The notes under the pieces: model-generated
What the model was told of the DNA's origin: nothing
The model's input: only the letters and a program-made list of their open reading frames with translations
Database searches by the model: none
Assembly: GCA_050013395.1 (NCBI GenBank)
Contig: JBEKFI010000001.1
Location: 1 to 64,000 of the forward strand
DNA from: JBEKZD01 sp050013395
GTDB lineage: Bacteria; Verrucomicrobiota; Verrucomicrobiia; Palsa-1439
Length of the DNA stretch: 64,000 nucleotides
Reading direction: 5' to 3'
Translations under genes and position numbers: made by a program
Shown here: piece by piece, positions 1 through 9,306 of the stretch
Numbering within the stretch: the first letter of the stretch is position 1
Layout: each line of letters begins with the position of its first letter

Positions 1-1
1 C

Positions 2-100
2 GTATCCGAGCAGGAGATTCCATCGCACAAGGCGCGCATTGTGGTTCTCGGTGAAGGCAACAAGATTCTCTCGCGTCGCTCCGAAACTCCCCTGGGGTGA
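2..100 (+). CDS. C-terminal end of an unidentified protein (partial)
   Basis: An open frame enters from the left edge and stops with TGA at 98-100, giving 32 residues ending in RRSETPLG. The composition (KARIVVLGEGNK) looks like real coding sequence, but no domain can be recognised in so short a piece. The gene start lies outside the window, so a function cannot be given. Confidence 0.45.
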   Translation, partial: VSEQEIPSHKARIVVLGEGNKILSRRSETPLG

Positions 101-143
101 AGCAAATGAGAATGAGAGCATTCCGGCCGGCAACTGGCCAGCC

Positions 144-239
144 GTGAGGTGGTTGGCGTTCATCCTCTCGGTGTTGCTGGCGGCAATGCTCGCGCCGCAC
201 GCCGCTGCGCGGTCTGTTCGCCGCCCACGTAACGGTTAA
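144..239 (+). CDS. Possible small membrane or exported peptide
   Basis: A GTG-initiated frame of 31 residues starts VRWLAFILSVLLAAML and is a single hydrophobic segment followed by a short basic tail, stopping at 237-239. It resembles the signal peptide of the next gene (MKWLAFAVLALMLP), so it may be a decayed duplicate of that gene's 5' end rather than a real gene. No clear ribosome binding site was seen. Low confidence. Confidence 0.25.
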   Translation: MRWLAFILSVLLAAMLAPHAAARSVRRPRNG

Positions 240-320
240 AGTTTCCGCGCGACGCCGTCGCCCTCTTCGCTTCTTTGCAGGCTTGTCGTGGCCCGCGCTT
301 TTCGCTACAAGCTGCAGGAT

Positions 321-1085
321 ATGAAATGGCTGGCTTTTGCAGTTCTGGCGTTGATGCTCCCGATTGCAGTGCCCGCGGACGCCGGCGAAACGAATCTTAC
401 CGCCGAGGCAATTCTGGCGCGTGTCTGGGCGAATCGCCCCCTGAAAGACTTTTCGCTGAAGGCCCGGTTGTTTGTGACGCGCGAGAAGATCGTGCCCGTG
501 GAAATTCTCGTGAAGAACACTCCCGAAGAAGTGCGGACGATTTATCGCGCGGGCAAAACGCAGTTGCTGGTCATTCAGCCCGGACACGGCGAGCCGCGCT
601 ATTATTTGCAGGGGGCGGGCGAACTCAGGGGCAAGCGCAGAACGGAAGACTTCCTCGGCTCACACTTCAGTGACTACGATCTCGGGATGCCGTTTTTGCG
701 GTGGCCGAACCCAAAGCTCCAGGGTGAGCAGCGCGTGCCGGGACGCGATTGTTACATCATCGAAACCAAAGCTGCAGGCGAGCCTTATGCACGGGTCAGA
801 CTGTGGATCGACAAGGAGTACTTTGCCCTGTTGCGCGCAGAGGCGTTTGATGAAAACGAGAATCTGGTGAGACGTTTTGCGATCACCAGTTTCAAACGGA
901 TCGGCGAATTCTGGATTCCGCGCGGCATCGAAATCGCCTTCGTGCCGCCGGGGCAGTCACTGCCATCCGAAGAGAAGTCGCGACTCGAGGTGTACGAGGG
1001 CAGCTACGATATGCAACTCCCCGTGGAACGGTTTTCGGCAGCGTCATTCGGAGTTGGATCCGGTGCCGGCAAGAGCGGTCACTAA
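321..1085 (+). CDS. Outer-membrane lipoprotein-sorting (LolA-like) protein
   Basis: The predicted product is 254 residues with a signal peptide (MKWLAFAVLALMLPIAV, then a small-residue cleavage region) and a mature part matching the LolA-like fold family often annotated as outer membrane lipoprotein-sorting protein. Supporting features are FLGSHFSDYDLG near residue 113, GRDCYIIETK, LWIDKEYFALLRAEAFD and a closing IGEFWIPRGIEIAF, the usual order of strands in this family. It would act in the periplasm as a carrier of lipoprotein or lipid. A GTG 33 bases upstream is in frame, but the ATG at 321 puts the signal peptide at the N terminus and is preferred. The gene stands alone. Family assignment is good; the exact substrate is unknown. 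Confidence 0.8.
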   Translation: MKWLAFAVLALMLPIAVPADAGETNLTAEAILARVWANRPLKDFSLKARLFVTREKIVPVEILVKNTPEEVRTIYRAGKTQLLVIQPGHGEPRYYLQGAGELRGKRRTEDFLGSHFSDYDLGMPFLRWPNPKLQGEQRVPGRDCYIIETKAAGEPYARVRLWIDKEYFALLRAEAFDENENLVRRFAITSFKRIGEFWIPRGIEIAFVPPGQSLPSEEKSRLEVYEGSYDMQLPVERFSAASFGVGSGAGKSGH

Positions 1086-1098
1086 CAGACAGAAACGA

Positions 1099-1266
1099 TC
1101 ATTCGTGCTTGGGGATCCACTGCATGCCGCGGCGTTCCCAGTTGTTCAGTTTTATCTCCAAGTGGCTGCGGGCGAAATTGTGGTGCATGAAGTGGAGCGC
1201 AACCGCCGCCTCATGGTTCTCAAGCTTTTTTGAGAAGGCGTTCGTCAGACGAGTGAACCGGCGGAT
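1099..1266 (-). pseudogene. Relic of an IS1-type transposase (C-terminal part)
   Basis: The minus strand encodes RRFTRLTNAFSKKLENH, then AVALHFMHHNFAR, which is the conserved end of IS1-like DDE transposases (usually RLTNAFSKK.ENH...LHFM.YNF.R). The catalytic DDE part and both ends of the element are absent. After the conserved block the reading runs into unrelated sequence ending GMQWIPKHE. It lies directly behind the LolA-like gene and is a dead fragment. Confidence 0.7.
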
Positions 1267-1380
1267 ACTCAACCCCGGCGCCGAAGGTACCAATTCCTCG
1301 GCCAAAAAGGCACGGGGAACCTGATGGACTTTGTGACACCGTAGCTGGCGGACACACGAAGCCGAAGGCACAAGAGACCG

Positions 1381-1415
1381 CGCCCGCCCGCGCCAAACCC
1401 GGCGCGGGCGGGGCG
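1381..1415. terminator. Very GC-rich hairpin
   Basis: Two arms of about 14 bases (CGCCCGCCCGCGCC and its near complement) surround a six-base AAACCC loop. There is no T tract on either side, so it is not a textbook rho-independent terminator. It lies about 120 bases beyond the stop of bioB (minus strand) and about 300 bases beyond the LolA-like gene, and may block transcription from either side. Confidence 0.4.
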
Positions 1416-1532
1416 ATAGCGAAGCCTCGTTTGGCCGGGGAGGGATTTATTGTCAGAGGTGATACTATGACCGCTCGTCAGACTGAATGGCCCGCGATGG
1501 TCGCGGGGCGTAGGTCATATGGGAAATGCCGG

Positions 1533-2504
1533 CTAAAAAGGATTGCCGTGCAGTTCTGGGCGAGGTGGCTGAGGGGAGAACCCCAGTTCGCCGAGCAAAT
1601 CCAGATCAGCTTCGCACTCGGGATTCTTCGCCGTAAGGAGTTTATTGCCGTAGAAAATCGAATTGGCTCCCGCGAAGAAGCACAGCGCCTGAGCTTCCCG
1701 CGACAGCCGCGTGCGGCCTGCTGAGAGCCGCACTTTGGAGCGCGGCAGGGCAATGCGCGTCGTGGCCACCAGTCGAATCAACGGAAAAATGCCCACGAGC
1801 GGTTGATCCTCCAGCGGCGTGCCTTCCATGGCCATAAGACAGTTGATCGGAACACTCTCGGGCGGCGGGTCGAAACCCACGAGCACTGCCAACATTTTCA
1901 GGCGATCCAATTCGCTCTCTCCCATCCCGATGATTCCGCCGCAGCACACCGAGATGCCAGCCTTCTGGACGGCACGAATCGTTTTCAACCGATCCTCGAA
2001 TGTGTGCGTGGTGACAATGTTCGGATAAAACTCAGGACTCGCGTCGAGGTTATGGTTGTACGCGGTGACACCCGCGCGCTTCAACTCGTGCGCCGCCGTT
2101 TCGCTGAGCTGCCCCAAGGTGACACAGACTTCCATGCCGAGCTTACTCACTTCGCGAACCGTCTGGAGGACTGCCTCAAACTGTGGCGTGTTTTCGCGGA
2201 CGCCCTTCCACGCCGCGCCCATGCAGAAACGTGTCGCACCATTTTCCTTCGCTCGTCGCGCCACTTCCATCACTGCTTCGGTTGGCATAAGCTCCTCGGC
2301 GTTCACCCCGGTGGGGTACCGGGCGCTTTGCGCGCAGTAGGAGCAATCCTCGCTGCAGCCGCCGGTCTTGATGCTCAGCAACGTGCAGAGCTGGATTTCG
2401 TTGTTCTTCCAGTGCTTCAAATAAGTGTTGCGCGCCTCCTGGATCAGGTCAAAGAACGGTTGGAAGTAAATCCTCCGGAGGTGATCCAGAGTTGTAACCT
2501 CCAT
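1533..2504 (-). CDS. bioB: Biotin synthase
   Basis: A radical SAM enzyme that inserts sulfur into dethiobiotin to make biotin, in the cytoplasm. The CxxxCxxC cluster motif appears as CSEDCSYC, followed by the family motifs YNHNLDASPEFYPNI, CCGGIIGMGE and SAGRTRLSREAQALCFFAGAN. The auxiliary [2Fe-2S] ligands and the final FYGNKLLT block are present, so the enzyme looks complete (323 residues from this start; family about 320-350). The ATG at 2504 gives MEVTTLDHLRRIYFQP, where the family N terminus normally begins; an ATG at 2540 would add 12 residues and cannot be excluded. No other bio gene is next to it. It is divergent from the HEAT-repeat gene. Confidence 0.93.
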   Translation of the reverse strand: MEVTTLDHLRRIYFQPFFDLIQEARNTYLKHWKNNEIQLCTLLSIKTGGCSEDCSYCAQSARYPTGVNAEELMPTEAVMEVARRAKENGATRFCMGAAWKGVRENTPQFEAVLQTVREVSKLGMEVCVTLGQLSETAAHELKRAGVTAYNHNLDASPEFYPNIVTTHTFEDRLKTIRAVQKAGISVCCGGIIGMGESELDRLKMLAVLVGFDPPPESVPINCLMAMEGTPLEDQPLVGIFPLIRLVATTRIALPRSKVRLSAGRTRLSREAQALCFFAGANSIFYGNKLLTAKNPECEADLDLLGELGFSPQPPRPELHGNPF

Positions 2505-2634
2505 ATCACCAAGCACTTTTATTCCTGAATTTGCGGCCATCCTCAATGTACCCCCCATTTCGGCTTAGATGCTACAGGAAGGCCTGTTGCATTGCAAGCC
2601 GCTGGCCGTTTTGCTAGTGTATGCGGTATATTTT

Positions 2635-4314
2635 ATGGATCGAACCGTCCAGAGAATCTGCGATCTGTTGCAGAGTCCCGATGGCATGCGACGTTGCGCG
2701 GCTGCGATGGTGCTGGCTGAACTCGCCCCAAAAGACGCGCGCATCGTCAAGGCCCTTGGCGAATCTCTCAAAGATGCCAACCAGCTTCTCACCCGCTATG
2801 TTCTCGAAGCCTTCGACGCGATCGGCACGCGCGCCGTCGTACCTTACGTGCTGCCGCTGCTCGATGCGGAGGACATGGAAACGAAGCTCCGCGCTGCTGC
2901 CATCGTCGCGCGCGCGGGCGGCGACATCTTGCCCGAACTCAAACGGCAATTTGAAAAGTCGAGCGTTCAGCAGAAGCGCGTCCTCGTGGACATCGTGGCC
3001 CGCATTCACACCCGCGAGGCCATGCAGATCATCCTCAACGTTTTGTTCGATCCAGATTTCGAACTCGTGAAGGAAGCCTGCCAGGCAGTTCGACGCCACA
3101 TTGGCGATGCCACGCCCAAAGAGCGTGCCATGCTCCACAAACAGGTCGCGAAGTTCACGAATTCCTCGCGCGTCAAAAAGAATGACCGTGTGTTGAGCTC
3201 CTGCTTGCTGTTGGTTGGCAACATCGGCGCTCCCAACGCCCGCAACATTCTGCTCAAACACACAACGCTCAGGAACCTCGGCTACATCCGCCGCAACGCA
3301 TTGATCGGCCTCAAAGGCTTGGAACTCACAGGCGCTGCGGCCAAGGCGACCGCCCGCCAGATGCTGAAGTATCTGGCGGACTCTGACACCATGGTTGCGC
3401 AGCATGCGTTGGACATTCTTGAGAAGCTTCCATTGTCTGGCTCGTACGACTCGCAGTGGCGCAAGCTGTTGAAGAACAAACATCCGGTCGTCCGAGGGTT
3501 CGCTGCTCGCAGGCTCGCGGTCAGCGACAACGCCGCCACCAACCGATTGATGATGACGCTGCTGAACCACGAGGACGCGCAGGTCGGTGAGATCGCCGCC
3601 GGCGCGCTCGCTCGTCACAAACGCGCCACCAAGCTGTTGCTCGCCGCACTGGCGCGGGAACGCAAAACCGAAGCGGCTTGGCGACTGGCAAAAATCCTTA
3701 AGCCTCACAGCGAGTCTGTGGACAAGAAGATGCTCAAGAAATTCGCCGCGCTCGCCGCCCGCGATCTCGAGTCGGGGAATCCGCGCTACGAAGCACTGTT
3801 TTACTTCCTGTGCAACATCGATCCGAAGGTGGCGGATGGGGTGGTGCGCGACGTCGGCTTGAAATTCAAGAAGGTAAAGAGATGGTCGAAGGCAGTCGAA
3901 TGCCTGCGGCAACTGGCGCGGTCCGAAAGTTTCGACCGGGAACTGCGCTACGAACTCAGCGTTTGCAACCTGAAACAGTCGCAAAAGGATCTCGCCCAGC
4001 ATTTGCGTGCCGGAGATCAGGCTCTGCGTGGTTTTCAGGCGTTACTGCCGGACAAATCGTTCAAGCTGCTGGAGCGATTGAAGAAAGAAAAAGTCCTCGA
4101 TGCAGCCGATCTTTATTATGTCGGTTTCCACTTTAGCGAAGGCACAGGCGACGAGCAAAAGTTCGGTCAGAAGCTGCTCGAGCACGTGGCGAAATGCTGG
4201 CCCAAGACCAAGGAAGGCAAAGCCGCCCGCAGCAAGCTGAAGCTGGCGACCCAGCCGCCGGTTGTGACGCGAACTGCCCTGCCGACCACGGAACCTAAGG
4301 AATCGCAAGAGTAG
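2635..4314 (+). CDS. HEAT-repeat protein
   Basis: A 559-residue protein built almost entirely of alpha-helical HEAT/PBS-type repeats, such as GMRRCAAAMVLAELAPKDA, LRAAAIVARAG and EIAAGALARHKRATKLLLAALA, spaced about 35-40 residues apart through residue 440. The C-terminal 120 residues look like a TPR-style helical region with a basic tail. There is no signal peptide from the ATG at 2635; an earlier in-frame start at 2569 would add 22 less convincing residues. Such proteins are scaffolds for protein-protein contacts. The partner is unknown; the neighbour bioB is divergent and gives no clue. Confidence 0.75.
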   Translation: MDRTVQRICDLLQSPDGMRRCAAAMVLAELAPKDARIVKALGESLKDANQLLTRYVLEAFDAIGTRAVVPYVLPLLDAEDMETKLRAAAIVARAGGDILPELKRQFEKSSVQQKRVLVDIVARIHTREAMQIILNVLFDPDFELVKEACQAVRRHIGDATPKERAMLHKQVAKFTNSSRVKKNDRVLSSCLLLVGNIGAPNARNILLKHTTLRNLGYIRRNALIGLKGLELTGAAAKATARQMLKYLADSDTMVAQHALDILEKLPLSGSYDSQWRKLLKNKHPVVRGFAARRLAVSDNAATNRLMMTLLNHEDAQVGEIAAGALARHKRATKLLLAALARERKTEAAWRLAKILKPHSESVDKKMLKKFAALAARDLESGNPRYEALFYFLCNIDPKVADGVVRDVGLKFKKVKRWSKAVECLRQLARSESFDRELRYELSVCNLKQSQKDLAQHLRAGDQALRGFQALLPDKSFKLLERLKKEKVLDAADLYYVGFHFSEGTGDEQKFGQKLLEHVAKCWPKTKEGKAARSKLKLATQPPVVTRTALPTTEPKESQE

Positions 4315-4389
4315 TTGCCGCAATCGTGGCCGGCGTGCGGGTGGAACTTCGTCCTCCAGAGAGATGCGGTGTTCCCACAAAACATGGAG

Positions 4390-4409
4390 GGCTTGGCTCC
4401 AGCCAAGCC
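4390..4409. repeat. Short palindrome, GGCTTGGCT/AGCCAAGCC
   Basis: A perfect nine-base inverted repeat with a CC centre, in the junk between the HEAT gene and the broken helical-repeat gene. Words of this kind form part of the palindromic intergenic load of this chromosome. It may also act as a weak terminator for the HEAT gene. Confidence 0.6.
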
Positions 4410-4439
4410 GTGCTGTCAGGTTTTTTTCAACGCCCTGCG

Positions 4440-4775
4440 GTGGGGTCAAGGGAGAGCACCCAGGCATTGGCGCGGCCGCCTCCTGCGACAGACGGACGGC
4501 CTCGTCGTACCGCCCGGCCTTCATGAGTCCGGCCAGCCAGTGTCCCAGTCGGGCCAACCCTGCACGGCGACCTTCCGGTCGTCGGCACTCGGGCCACGAA
4601 GTTTTTCCCAGATGTTGGCGACCGCCTGCTGAATCTGCGTCGCGTCTTTAGTGTCGATCTGCTGGCCAATCGGGTTCGCTGGAGTTGACCCCGACACAAG
4701 TGTCGGGGCCGCCCAGCCAACCGTCCCCGCGCCCAAGAGTGCCACCGCCACAAGGTTCAAGCTCCATTTTCTCAT
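4440..4775 (-). pseudogene. Broken small exported helical-repeat protein, copy 1
   Basis: The ATG at 4775 opens MRKWSLNLVAVALLGAGTVGWA, a good signal peptide, then DTKDATQIQQAVANIWEKLRG. At about 4545 the frame shifts: the first frame ends WDTGWPDS while the next frame continues HWLAGLMKAGRYDEAVRLSQEAA. The same protein segment occurs at 7825-8030 (SKDPTQIQQAIANVRQQLQ, then GHWLAKLMEAQQYDEAE), so the two are copies of one family, both truncated after the YDEA helix. A CCCCGACAC/GTGTCGGGG palindrome lies inside the frame just after the signal peptide. Function unknown; the helices suggest a TPR-like periplasmic protein. Confidence 0.6.
4689..4708. repeat. Short palindrome inside a coding frame
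   Basis: CCCCGACAC, two A, GTGTCGGGG. It is read in frame as part of APTLVSGSTPA in the broken helical-repeat gene. The same arms (CCCCGACA...TGTCGGGG) occur inside mvhG at 61096-61121, and a related CCCCGAAAG type occurs at 9307, 13026 and 52513. Confidence 0.75.
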
Positions 4776-4907
4776 CGTTGTAACCTCCTGTCCCGTCGGC
4801 CGTCTGTCGCGCAAAACTGACGGCTGAGAGCCGACAGATGAAGGCAATCCCCTCTTAATCGTAACGGCCTCCGTTTTCGCAACTGCTTACTCAACCCATT
4901 TACAGAA

Positions 4908-7610
4908 TCAAGAGATGTGACCCCGACTGCCTTTTGTCTTGATCGGAACCTTTACCGGCTGCGTAGTGCCTGCGGGCCAGTAAGTCCAAAATGATGAATA
5001 GTTAGATGTGACCCCTAGAGCTAACGGTGGTTCGATGTGTCTCGGTCGCCCTTCCTTCTCGAGAGCCTGTTTCAACGCCTGGACGCGCTCGTCGGAGCCG
5101 ACAAAGACATTCTCGGGGAACCGGTAATAGCGGAGCATCCCGGCCAGAATCTCCGTGCCCAAATAGGAGTTCAACCACATGCCGGCCAGGTATTGCAGAC
5201 GCAGGTTCGAGTCCGTGTTGATTTGCGCGTGTTTGCTCCACTCCTGTAGATCGGCTGCCTGCCCGGCGTAGGTGGCGAGCAAATCAACCGCGACTCCCGG
5301 CCCGTCCACTTCCTTTCCGCCGCGCCACTTTTTCCCGCCGAACCCCGCCTCTTCGAGCGAGGCTTTCACGCGCTGGTAGTCGTCGCGGTCGAGCCGCTGC
5401 TGCAATTCGTCCACGTCGATCCTCGTCGGCCCGACCTGACCGAACAAAACCGCGTCGTAACCTTCCCCCTTGGCATCGTTGCTCCAGAGAATCCCGTTCG
5501 GGAACACCTTGAAGAAGGTCGCAATCATGCTCTTCGCCGTGTCCGAATTGCTCTCGTAGAGCGGAATCCACAAGCTCATCACGCCGCCCGGATTCAAATG
5601 TTCCTTGCACCACGTGTAATACTCCACCGTGTTCAGCGCGGCGCAGCCTTTGACCCACGGATCAATCGGGTCGGACGTGATGATGTCGAAGTTCTCGCGC
5701 GTCGTGCGGACGAAATGCCGCCCGTCGTCGAGAATCACCTGCGTCCGCGGATCGTTCACCACCCCGTAGTTCTCTTTCGCAAACATCGGTGCCACGAATT
5801 TCGGGACCAACGGTTCGATGTCGCAGATGACGATGCGTTTCACGCTCGGGTACAAGGTAAACGTGCCCGCTGTCACCCCCGCGCCGCAGGCCACCACCAG
5901 CACCGACTTCGGGTTCTTGTGCGCCAGCGCCGAGATGTGTCCCAGCATCCGCTGCAACCGCATATCGCGCGGGTCGTTCGACGCCTGCACCTTGCCCGCG
6001 CCGTGGAAACTGCGAACGCCCGCCGTGGACATCGTCACGGCAACCGACACGTTCATTCCCTCGCCCACATAGGTGCAATACACATCCGTGGGACCGGCTT
6101 CAAACGGAACGTCATCCTCCTGGACAATCCCCGGCATGATTTGACCCGCCCAGGTCGCCATGTGACGTCCATAAGCGACCAGACCCCAGGGAATCGGGAA
6201 CAGACTCCATGCGAGCCAGGCGGCAACGCCCACCGCACCCACCAACGCAACGGCAACTCCCGCAGCAAACTTCCTCGTCTCACCACCGGAGGTTTCGGCA
6301 ACACGCGACCAAAGGAATGGCGACAATGCCACCAGCATCGCGACGGTTGACAACCCGATTAACACCCGCTGCGACCATTGCGTCCCCACCGCAGGAATCA
6401 GCACCATGCTGAAAGCGAGCGCGCCAATGATCGCACCCACGGTGTTCGCGGCATACACTCCGCCGACCAACCGCCCTGGATCCTGCCCGCGAACCGCAAC
6501 CGCCGCCAGCGCCAGCGGAAAACTTGCCCCCCAGAGAACCGTCGCCGGCAGAATCGCCCACAGGCAACGCGCCAGATCGAGTTGGAACGTGTACCACGGG
6601 CTGCGCGAGATAGACAGATCGATCGGCCAATAAGGAATCGAGTCGGAGATCATGTGCGCCGTCCAGGCAATTGCCGCGGCGAGCAACATTTGGCAGATTC
6701 CCAAAGCAATCCGGCGCGACATCGTTCCCCGCGCCAGAAACGATCCAACGCTGCTGCCGATCCCCAGTCCCACCAGGAACACAGCCAGGATGATCGAAAA
6801 CGTGTACACCGTCCCGCCGAGCATTAGCGAAACCAGCCGGGTCCAAACCACCTCGGCGCCCAGTGCCGACATGCCCGACAACGCGATCGTGACGTACACG
6901 CCCCGTGCTCCCGACGCGCGAGCCGTGCGGCTCTGTGCTGGTTCATCGGCAGGCGCCCGATGCGGCGATTCACTCGCCAAACTCAAAGCGATCAACGTCA
7001 CCGTCGCGTTAATTGCCGCGGCGACATACGTGGCCGTCGGCATGTCGTGAACCTGCAACAAATAAAACCCCGCCAGCAAACAGCCGAACACGGCCCCGGC
7101 AATGTTGCCTCCGTAAAAGAACCCCAACCACGACACTCCCTGCGGCGTCGTTTCCACCCAGCGCGCAATGGCCGGCAACGTCGCCCCCATCAACATCGTC
7201 GGCGCCAGCAAGCACACGGCACTGACCAAGCCGCGCAGCAGAATGTTCTGGAATCCGTGCCCGACATGCGCCGTGTAAATCTGGCCGACAAACGGCATAA
7301 CGAACAGTTCCACGATCCCGATCACGCCGATCCCCAACTCCAGCAGCGCGTAAACTCTCATTGGATGTCGCCGCGCTGGAATTACCCGCGCCAGCAACCA
7401 ACTCCCCAGGCACATTCCTCCCATGTAGGTTCCCAGCAACACGCCGAGGGAGACCGCCGTTGACCCGATGACGAGTTGCAGCAACTGGAGCCAGACGATT
7501 TCATAAATCAACGCCGCACACCCGCTGCCGAAGAACAGCACCACCAACACAGGAAGAAACCGAGGGGATGCAGGAAGATTCGTCGTCTGGTTTAAGTCTT
7601 GACCGGTCAT
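4908..7610 (-). CDS. Membrane-bound spermidine-synthase-like protein (MFS-like N terminus)
   Basis: A 900-residue fusion. Residues 1 to about 520 hold 12-14 hydrophobic helices beginning FLPVLVVLFFGSGCAALIYE, a signature of the fused MFS/spermidine synthase family. Residues about 560-800 form a Rossmann methyltransferase-like domain with VLVVACGAGVTAGTF, IVICDIEPLVPKF and ITSDPIDPWVKG, the aminopropyltransferase-type nucleotide-binding loop and acidic motif. The enzyme may transfer an aminopropyl or related group at the membrane; the actual substrate is not known. The start at 7610 (MTGQDLNQTTN) is chosen because upstream in-frame sequence belongs to the broken helical-repeat copy 2 and to repeat sequence. 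A second, diverged member of the family lies at 18057-20648. Confidence 0.82.
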   Translation of the reverse strand: MTGQDLNQTTNLPASPRFLPVLVVLFFGSGCAALIYEIVWLQLLQLVIGSTAVSLGVLLGTYMGGMCLGSWLLARVIPARRHPMRVYALLELGIGVIGIVELFVMPFVGQIYTAHVGHGFQNILLRGLVSAVCLLAPTMLMGATLPAIARWVETTPQGVSWLGFFYGGNIAGAVFGCLLAGFYLLQVHDMPTATYVAAAINATVTLIALSLASESPHRAPADEPAQSRTARASGARGVYVTIALSGMSALGAEVVWTRLVSLMLGGTVYTFSIILAVFLVGLGIGSSVGSFLARGTMSRRIALGICQMLLAAAIAWTAHMISDSIPYWPIDLSISRSPWYTFQLDLARCLWAILPATVLWGASFPLALAAVAVRGQDPGRLVGGVYAANTVGAIIGALAFSMVLIPAVGTQWSQRVLIGLSTVAMLVALSPFLWSRVAETSGGETRKFAAGVAVALVGAVGVAAWLAWSLFPIPWGLVAYGRHMATWAGQIMPGIVQEDDVPFEAGPTDVYCTYVGEGMNVSVAVTMSTAGVRSFHGAGKVQASNDPRDMRLQRMLGHISALAHKNPKSVLVVACGAGVTAGTFTLYPSVKRIVICDIEPLVPKFVAPMFAKENYGVVNDPRTQVILDDGRHFVRTTRENFDIITSDPIDPWVKGCAALNTVEYYTWCKEHLNPGGVMSLWIPLYESNSDTAKSMIATFFKVFPNGILWSNDAKGEGYDAVLFGQVGPTRIDVDELQQRLDRDDYQRVKASLEEAGFGGKKWRGGKEVDGPGVAVDLLATYAGQAADLQEWSKHAQINTDSNLRLQYLAGMWLNSYLGTEILAGMLRYYRFPENVFVGSDERVQALKQALEKEGRPRHIEPPLALGVTSNYSSFWTYWPAGTTQPVKVPIKTKGSRGHIS

Positions 7611-7737
7611 GGCGTGATTACGACTACCGGAACCGGAGCCAACGCGCCAGCGCAAAGCGTCGCGCCGAAACCGACGGTCTCGCGGGGGCACCGCCAACCT
7701 GTACCTCAACCCAAATCGATTGCCGCTTTCAGATTCC

Positions 7738-7775
7738 GAGGCAGGGGTCAAGGCAGGGGTCAGGCAGGGGTCAGC
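7738..7775. repeat. Three tandem copies of AGGCAGGGGTCA
   Basis: Three near-identical 11-13 base units follow each other just upstream of the spermidine-synthase-like gene. Words like CAGGGGTCA are part of the intergenic repeats here. A regulatory role is possible but not shown. Confidence 0.6.
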
Positions 7776-7824
7776 TCGATTTTCATAATGCCGCGCAGGT
7801 TGAACTAAGAACAATCGAACTGAC

Positions 7825-8030
7825 CCCTTCTCGGCCTCGTCATACTGCTGCGCCTCCATGAGTTTGGCCAGCCAATGCCCCTCCCGGGTTGGTCCCAGCA
7901 CCGCGACTCTCCGGTCCCGGTGATTCACCGCCTGCAATTGCTGCCGGACGTTTGCGATCGCCTGCTGAATCTGCGTTGGATCTTTGCTGTTGAGCTGCTG
8001 GGCAATTAGGTCCGTCGAACACTGGCTTTT
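7825..8030 (-). pseudogene. Broken helical-repeat protein, copy 2
   Basis: The minus strand reads LIAQQLNSKDPTQIQQAIAN, VRQQLQAVNHRDRRVAVLG and GHWLAKLMEAQQYDEAE, closely similar to the broken gene at 4440-4775. Signal peptide and start codon are missing. After YDEAE the frame runs into repeat sequence that leads to the next gene. It is a truncated duplicate, and the two copies flank the spermidine-synthase-like gene. Confidence 0.55.
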
Positions 8031-8131
8031 GCCACGGCGGTCGCGCCGCGTGATTTCGCGCAGTGACTCCGGATAGAGATCAGAAACTCAACTGACAATT
8101 TGGCGGTGAAGCGGCGGCATCTGACAGTTTG

Positions 8132-9277
8132 TCATCGTTCACCGCCTGTTTGTTGCGGATGCGGCACGCCATAGATGTCGATATGATACGGGCGGCCGCC
8201 GAACGTGGTGTTGCGCTCGGAGAAATAGCCCAGCAGGCCGAAGACGAGCGCCAGCACCAAAGCGGCCACACCGATGCTCACGGCAACGGGGCGCTTTTTC
8301 GGATGACGCTCGGGACTTCGGTCGAGGAATGGCCAAACCAGCAACAGCAACGGCGGAATCAGGGACACAAACAGGCCGAGCGTCTTTGGAAAATACTTCA
8401 GCAACTGATACGTGGACAGGAAGTACCACTCCGGCTTGATGCCTTCGGGCGTCACGAACGGATCGGCTTTCTCTCCCAATTCGACCGGCCAGAGCACGAT
8501 CAACGTTACCAGCGCGCCGACGAGCAGGCTGAAGACCACGCCCTCCTTCAAGACGTGGTGGGGGAAAAACGGGACGCCGTTCTTCTTATCGATCGGTTTT
8601 TCTTCACCGACCCGCTCCAACGTGGCCAACCCCTGCACGCGCATCAGGAACAGATGCGCGACAATCAACATCGTCAGCACCCACGGCAGGATCACGACGT
8701 GCAACACGTAGAACCGGGCCAGCGTCTCGCCCGTGACGCCTTCGCCACCGCGCAGCAGCAGCTTCATATACTGGCCTGCCAGCGGAATCGCGCCGGTGAT
8801 TTCGGTGCCGACGGTAGTGGCCCAATACGAAAGCTGGTTCCACGGCAGCAGGTAGCCGGTAAAACCGAACGTGATGGTGCAACCAAAGATAAACACGCCC
8901 AGCACCCAGGTCAGCTCCCGTGGTTTCTTGTACGCGCCCATGAAATAGGTGCGCATCATGTGCACCAGCACGCACAGAATCATCAACGTCGCCCCCCAGG
9001 CATGCAGCCCGCGGATCAGCCAGCCGAAATGCGCCTTGGTCATGATGAAACGCACGCTCTCGAACGCGGTGTTCGTCGTCGGCCGGTAGTAAATCATCAG
9101 CAGAATGCCGGTGACGACCTGGTTGACGAACAGAAACAGCGACAGGCTGCCGAACGTATGCCAGAAGCCCGTTTCCTTGGGCAGCGGTTTGTGCACCTGC
9201 TCATCGACGAACTTCTCCACCACGCCGATGTCAACGCGTTGGCCCAACCAGGCGCGGAGCTTTGGGTAGAGACTCAT
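8132..9277 (-). CDS. Cytochrome b (bc1/b6f type, fused N and C halves)
   Basis: A 381-residue integral membrane protein with eight or more helices. The N-terminal half carries the b-heme histidine pairs (RGLHAWGATLMILCVLVHMMR and YVLHVVILPWVLTMLIVAHL regions) and the quinol-site helix with GYLLPWNQLSYWA. The C-terminal half has the PEWYF motif of the Qo site (GIKPEWYFLSTYQLLKYFP). It oxidises quinol with its Rieske partner and passes electrons across the membrane. It is the last gene of a minus-strand set with Rieske and two multiheme cytochromes; no cytochrome c1 or f is present. Confidence 0.92.
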   Translation of the reverse strand: MSLYPKLRAWLGQRVDIGVVEKFVDEQVHKPLPKETGFWHTFGSLSLFLFVNQVVTGILLMIYYRPTTNTAFESVRFIMTKAHFGWLIRGLHAWGATLMILCVLVHMMRTYFMGAYKKPRELTWVLGVFIFGCTITFGFTGYLLPWNQLSYWATTVGTEITGAIPLAGQYMKLLLRGGEGVTGETLARFYVLHVVILPWVLTMLIVAHLFLMRVQGLATLERVGEEKPIDKKNGVPFFPHHVLKEGVVFSLLVGALVTLIVLWPVELGEKADPFVTPEGIKPEWYFLSTYQLLKYFPKTLGLFVSLIPPLLLLVWPFLDRSPERHPKKRPVAVSIGVAALVLALVFGLLGYFSERNTTFGGRPYHIDIYGVPHPQQTGGER

Positions 9278-9306
9278 CGCGGTGTCGTTGTAGCCGCGCT
9301 TCCCTG

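Noticed and set aside
7738..7775. Tandem AGGCAGGGGTCA units as a CRISPR or iteron array
   Set aside because: Only three short, uneven units without spacers and without replication or cas genes nearby.
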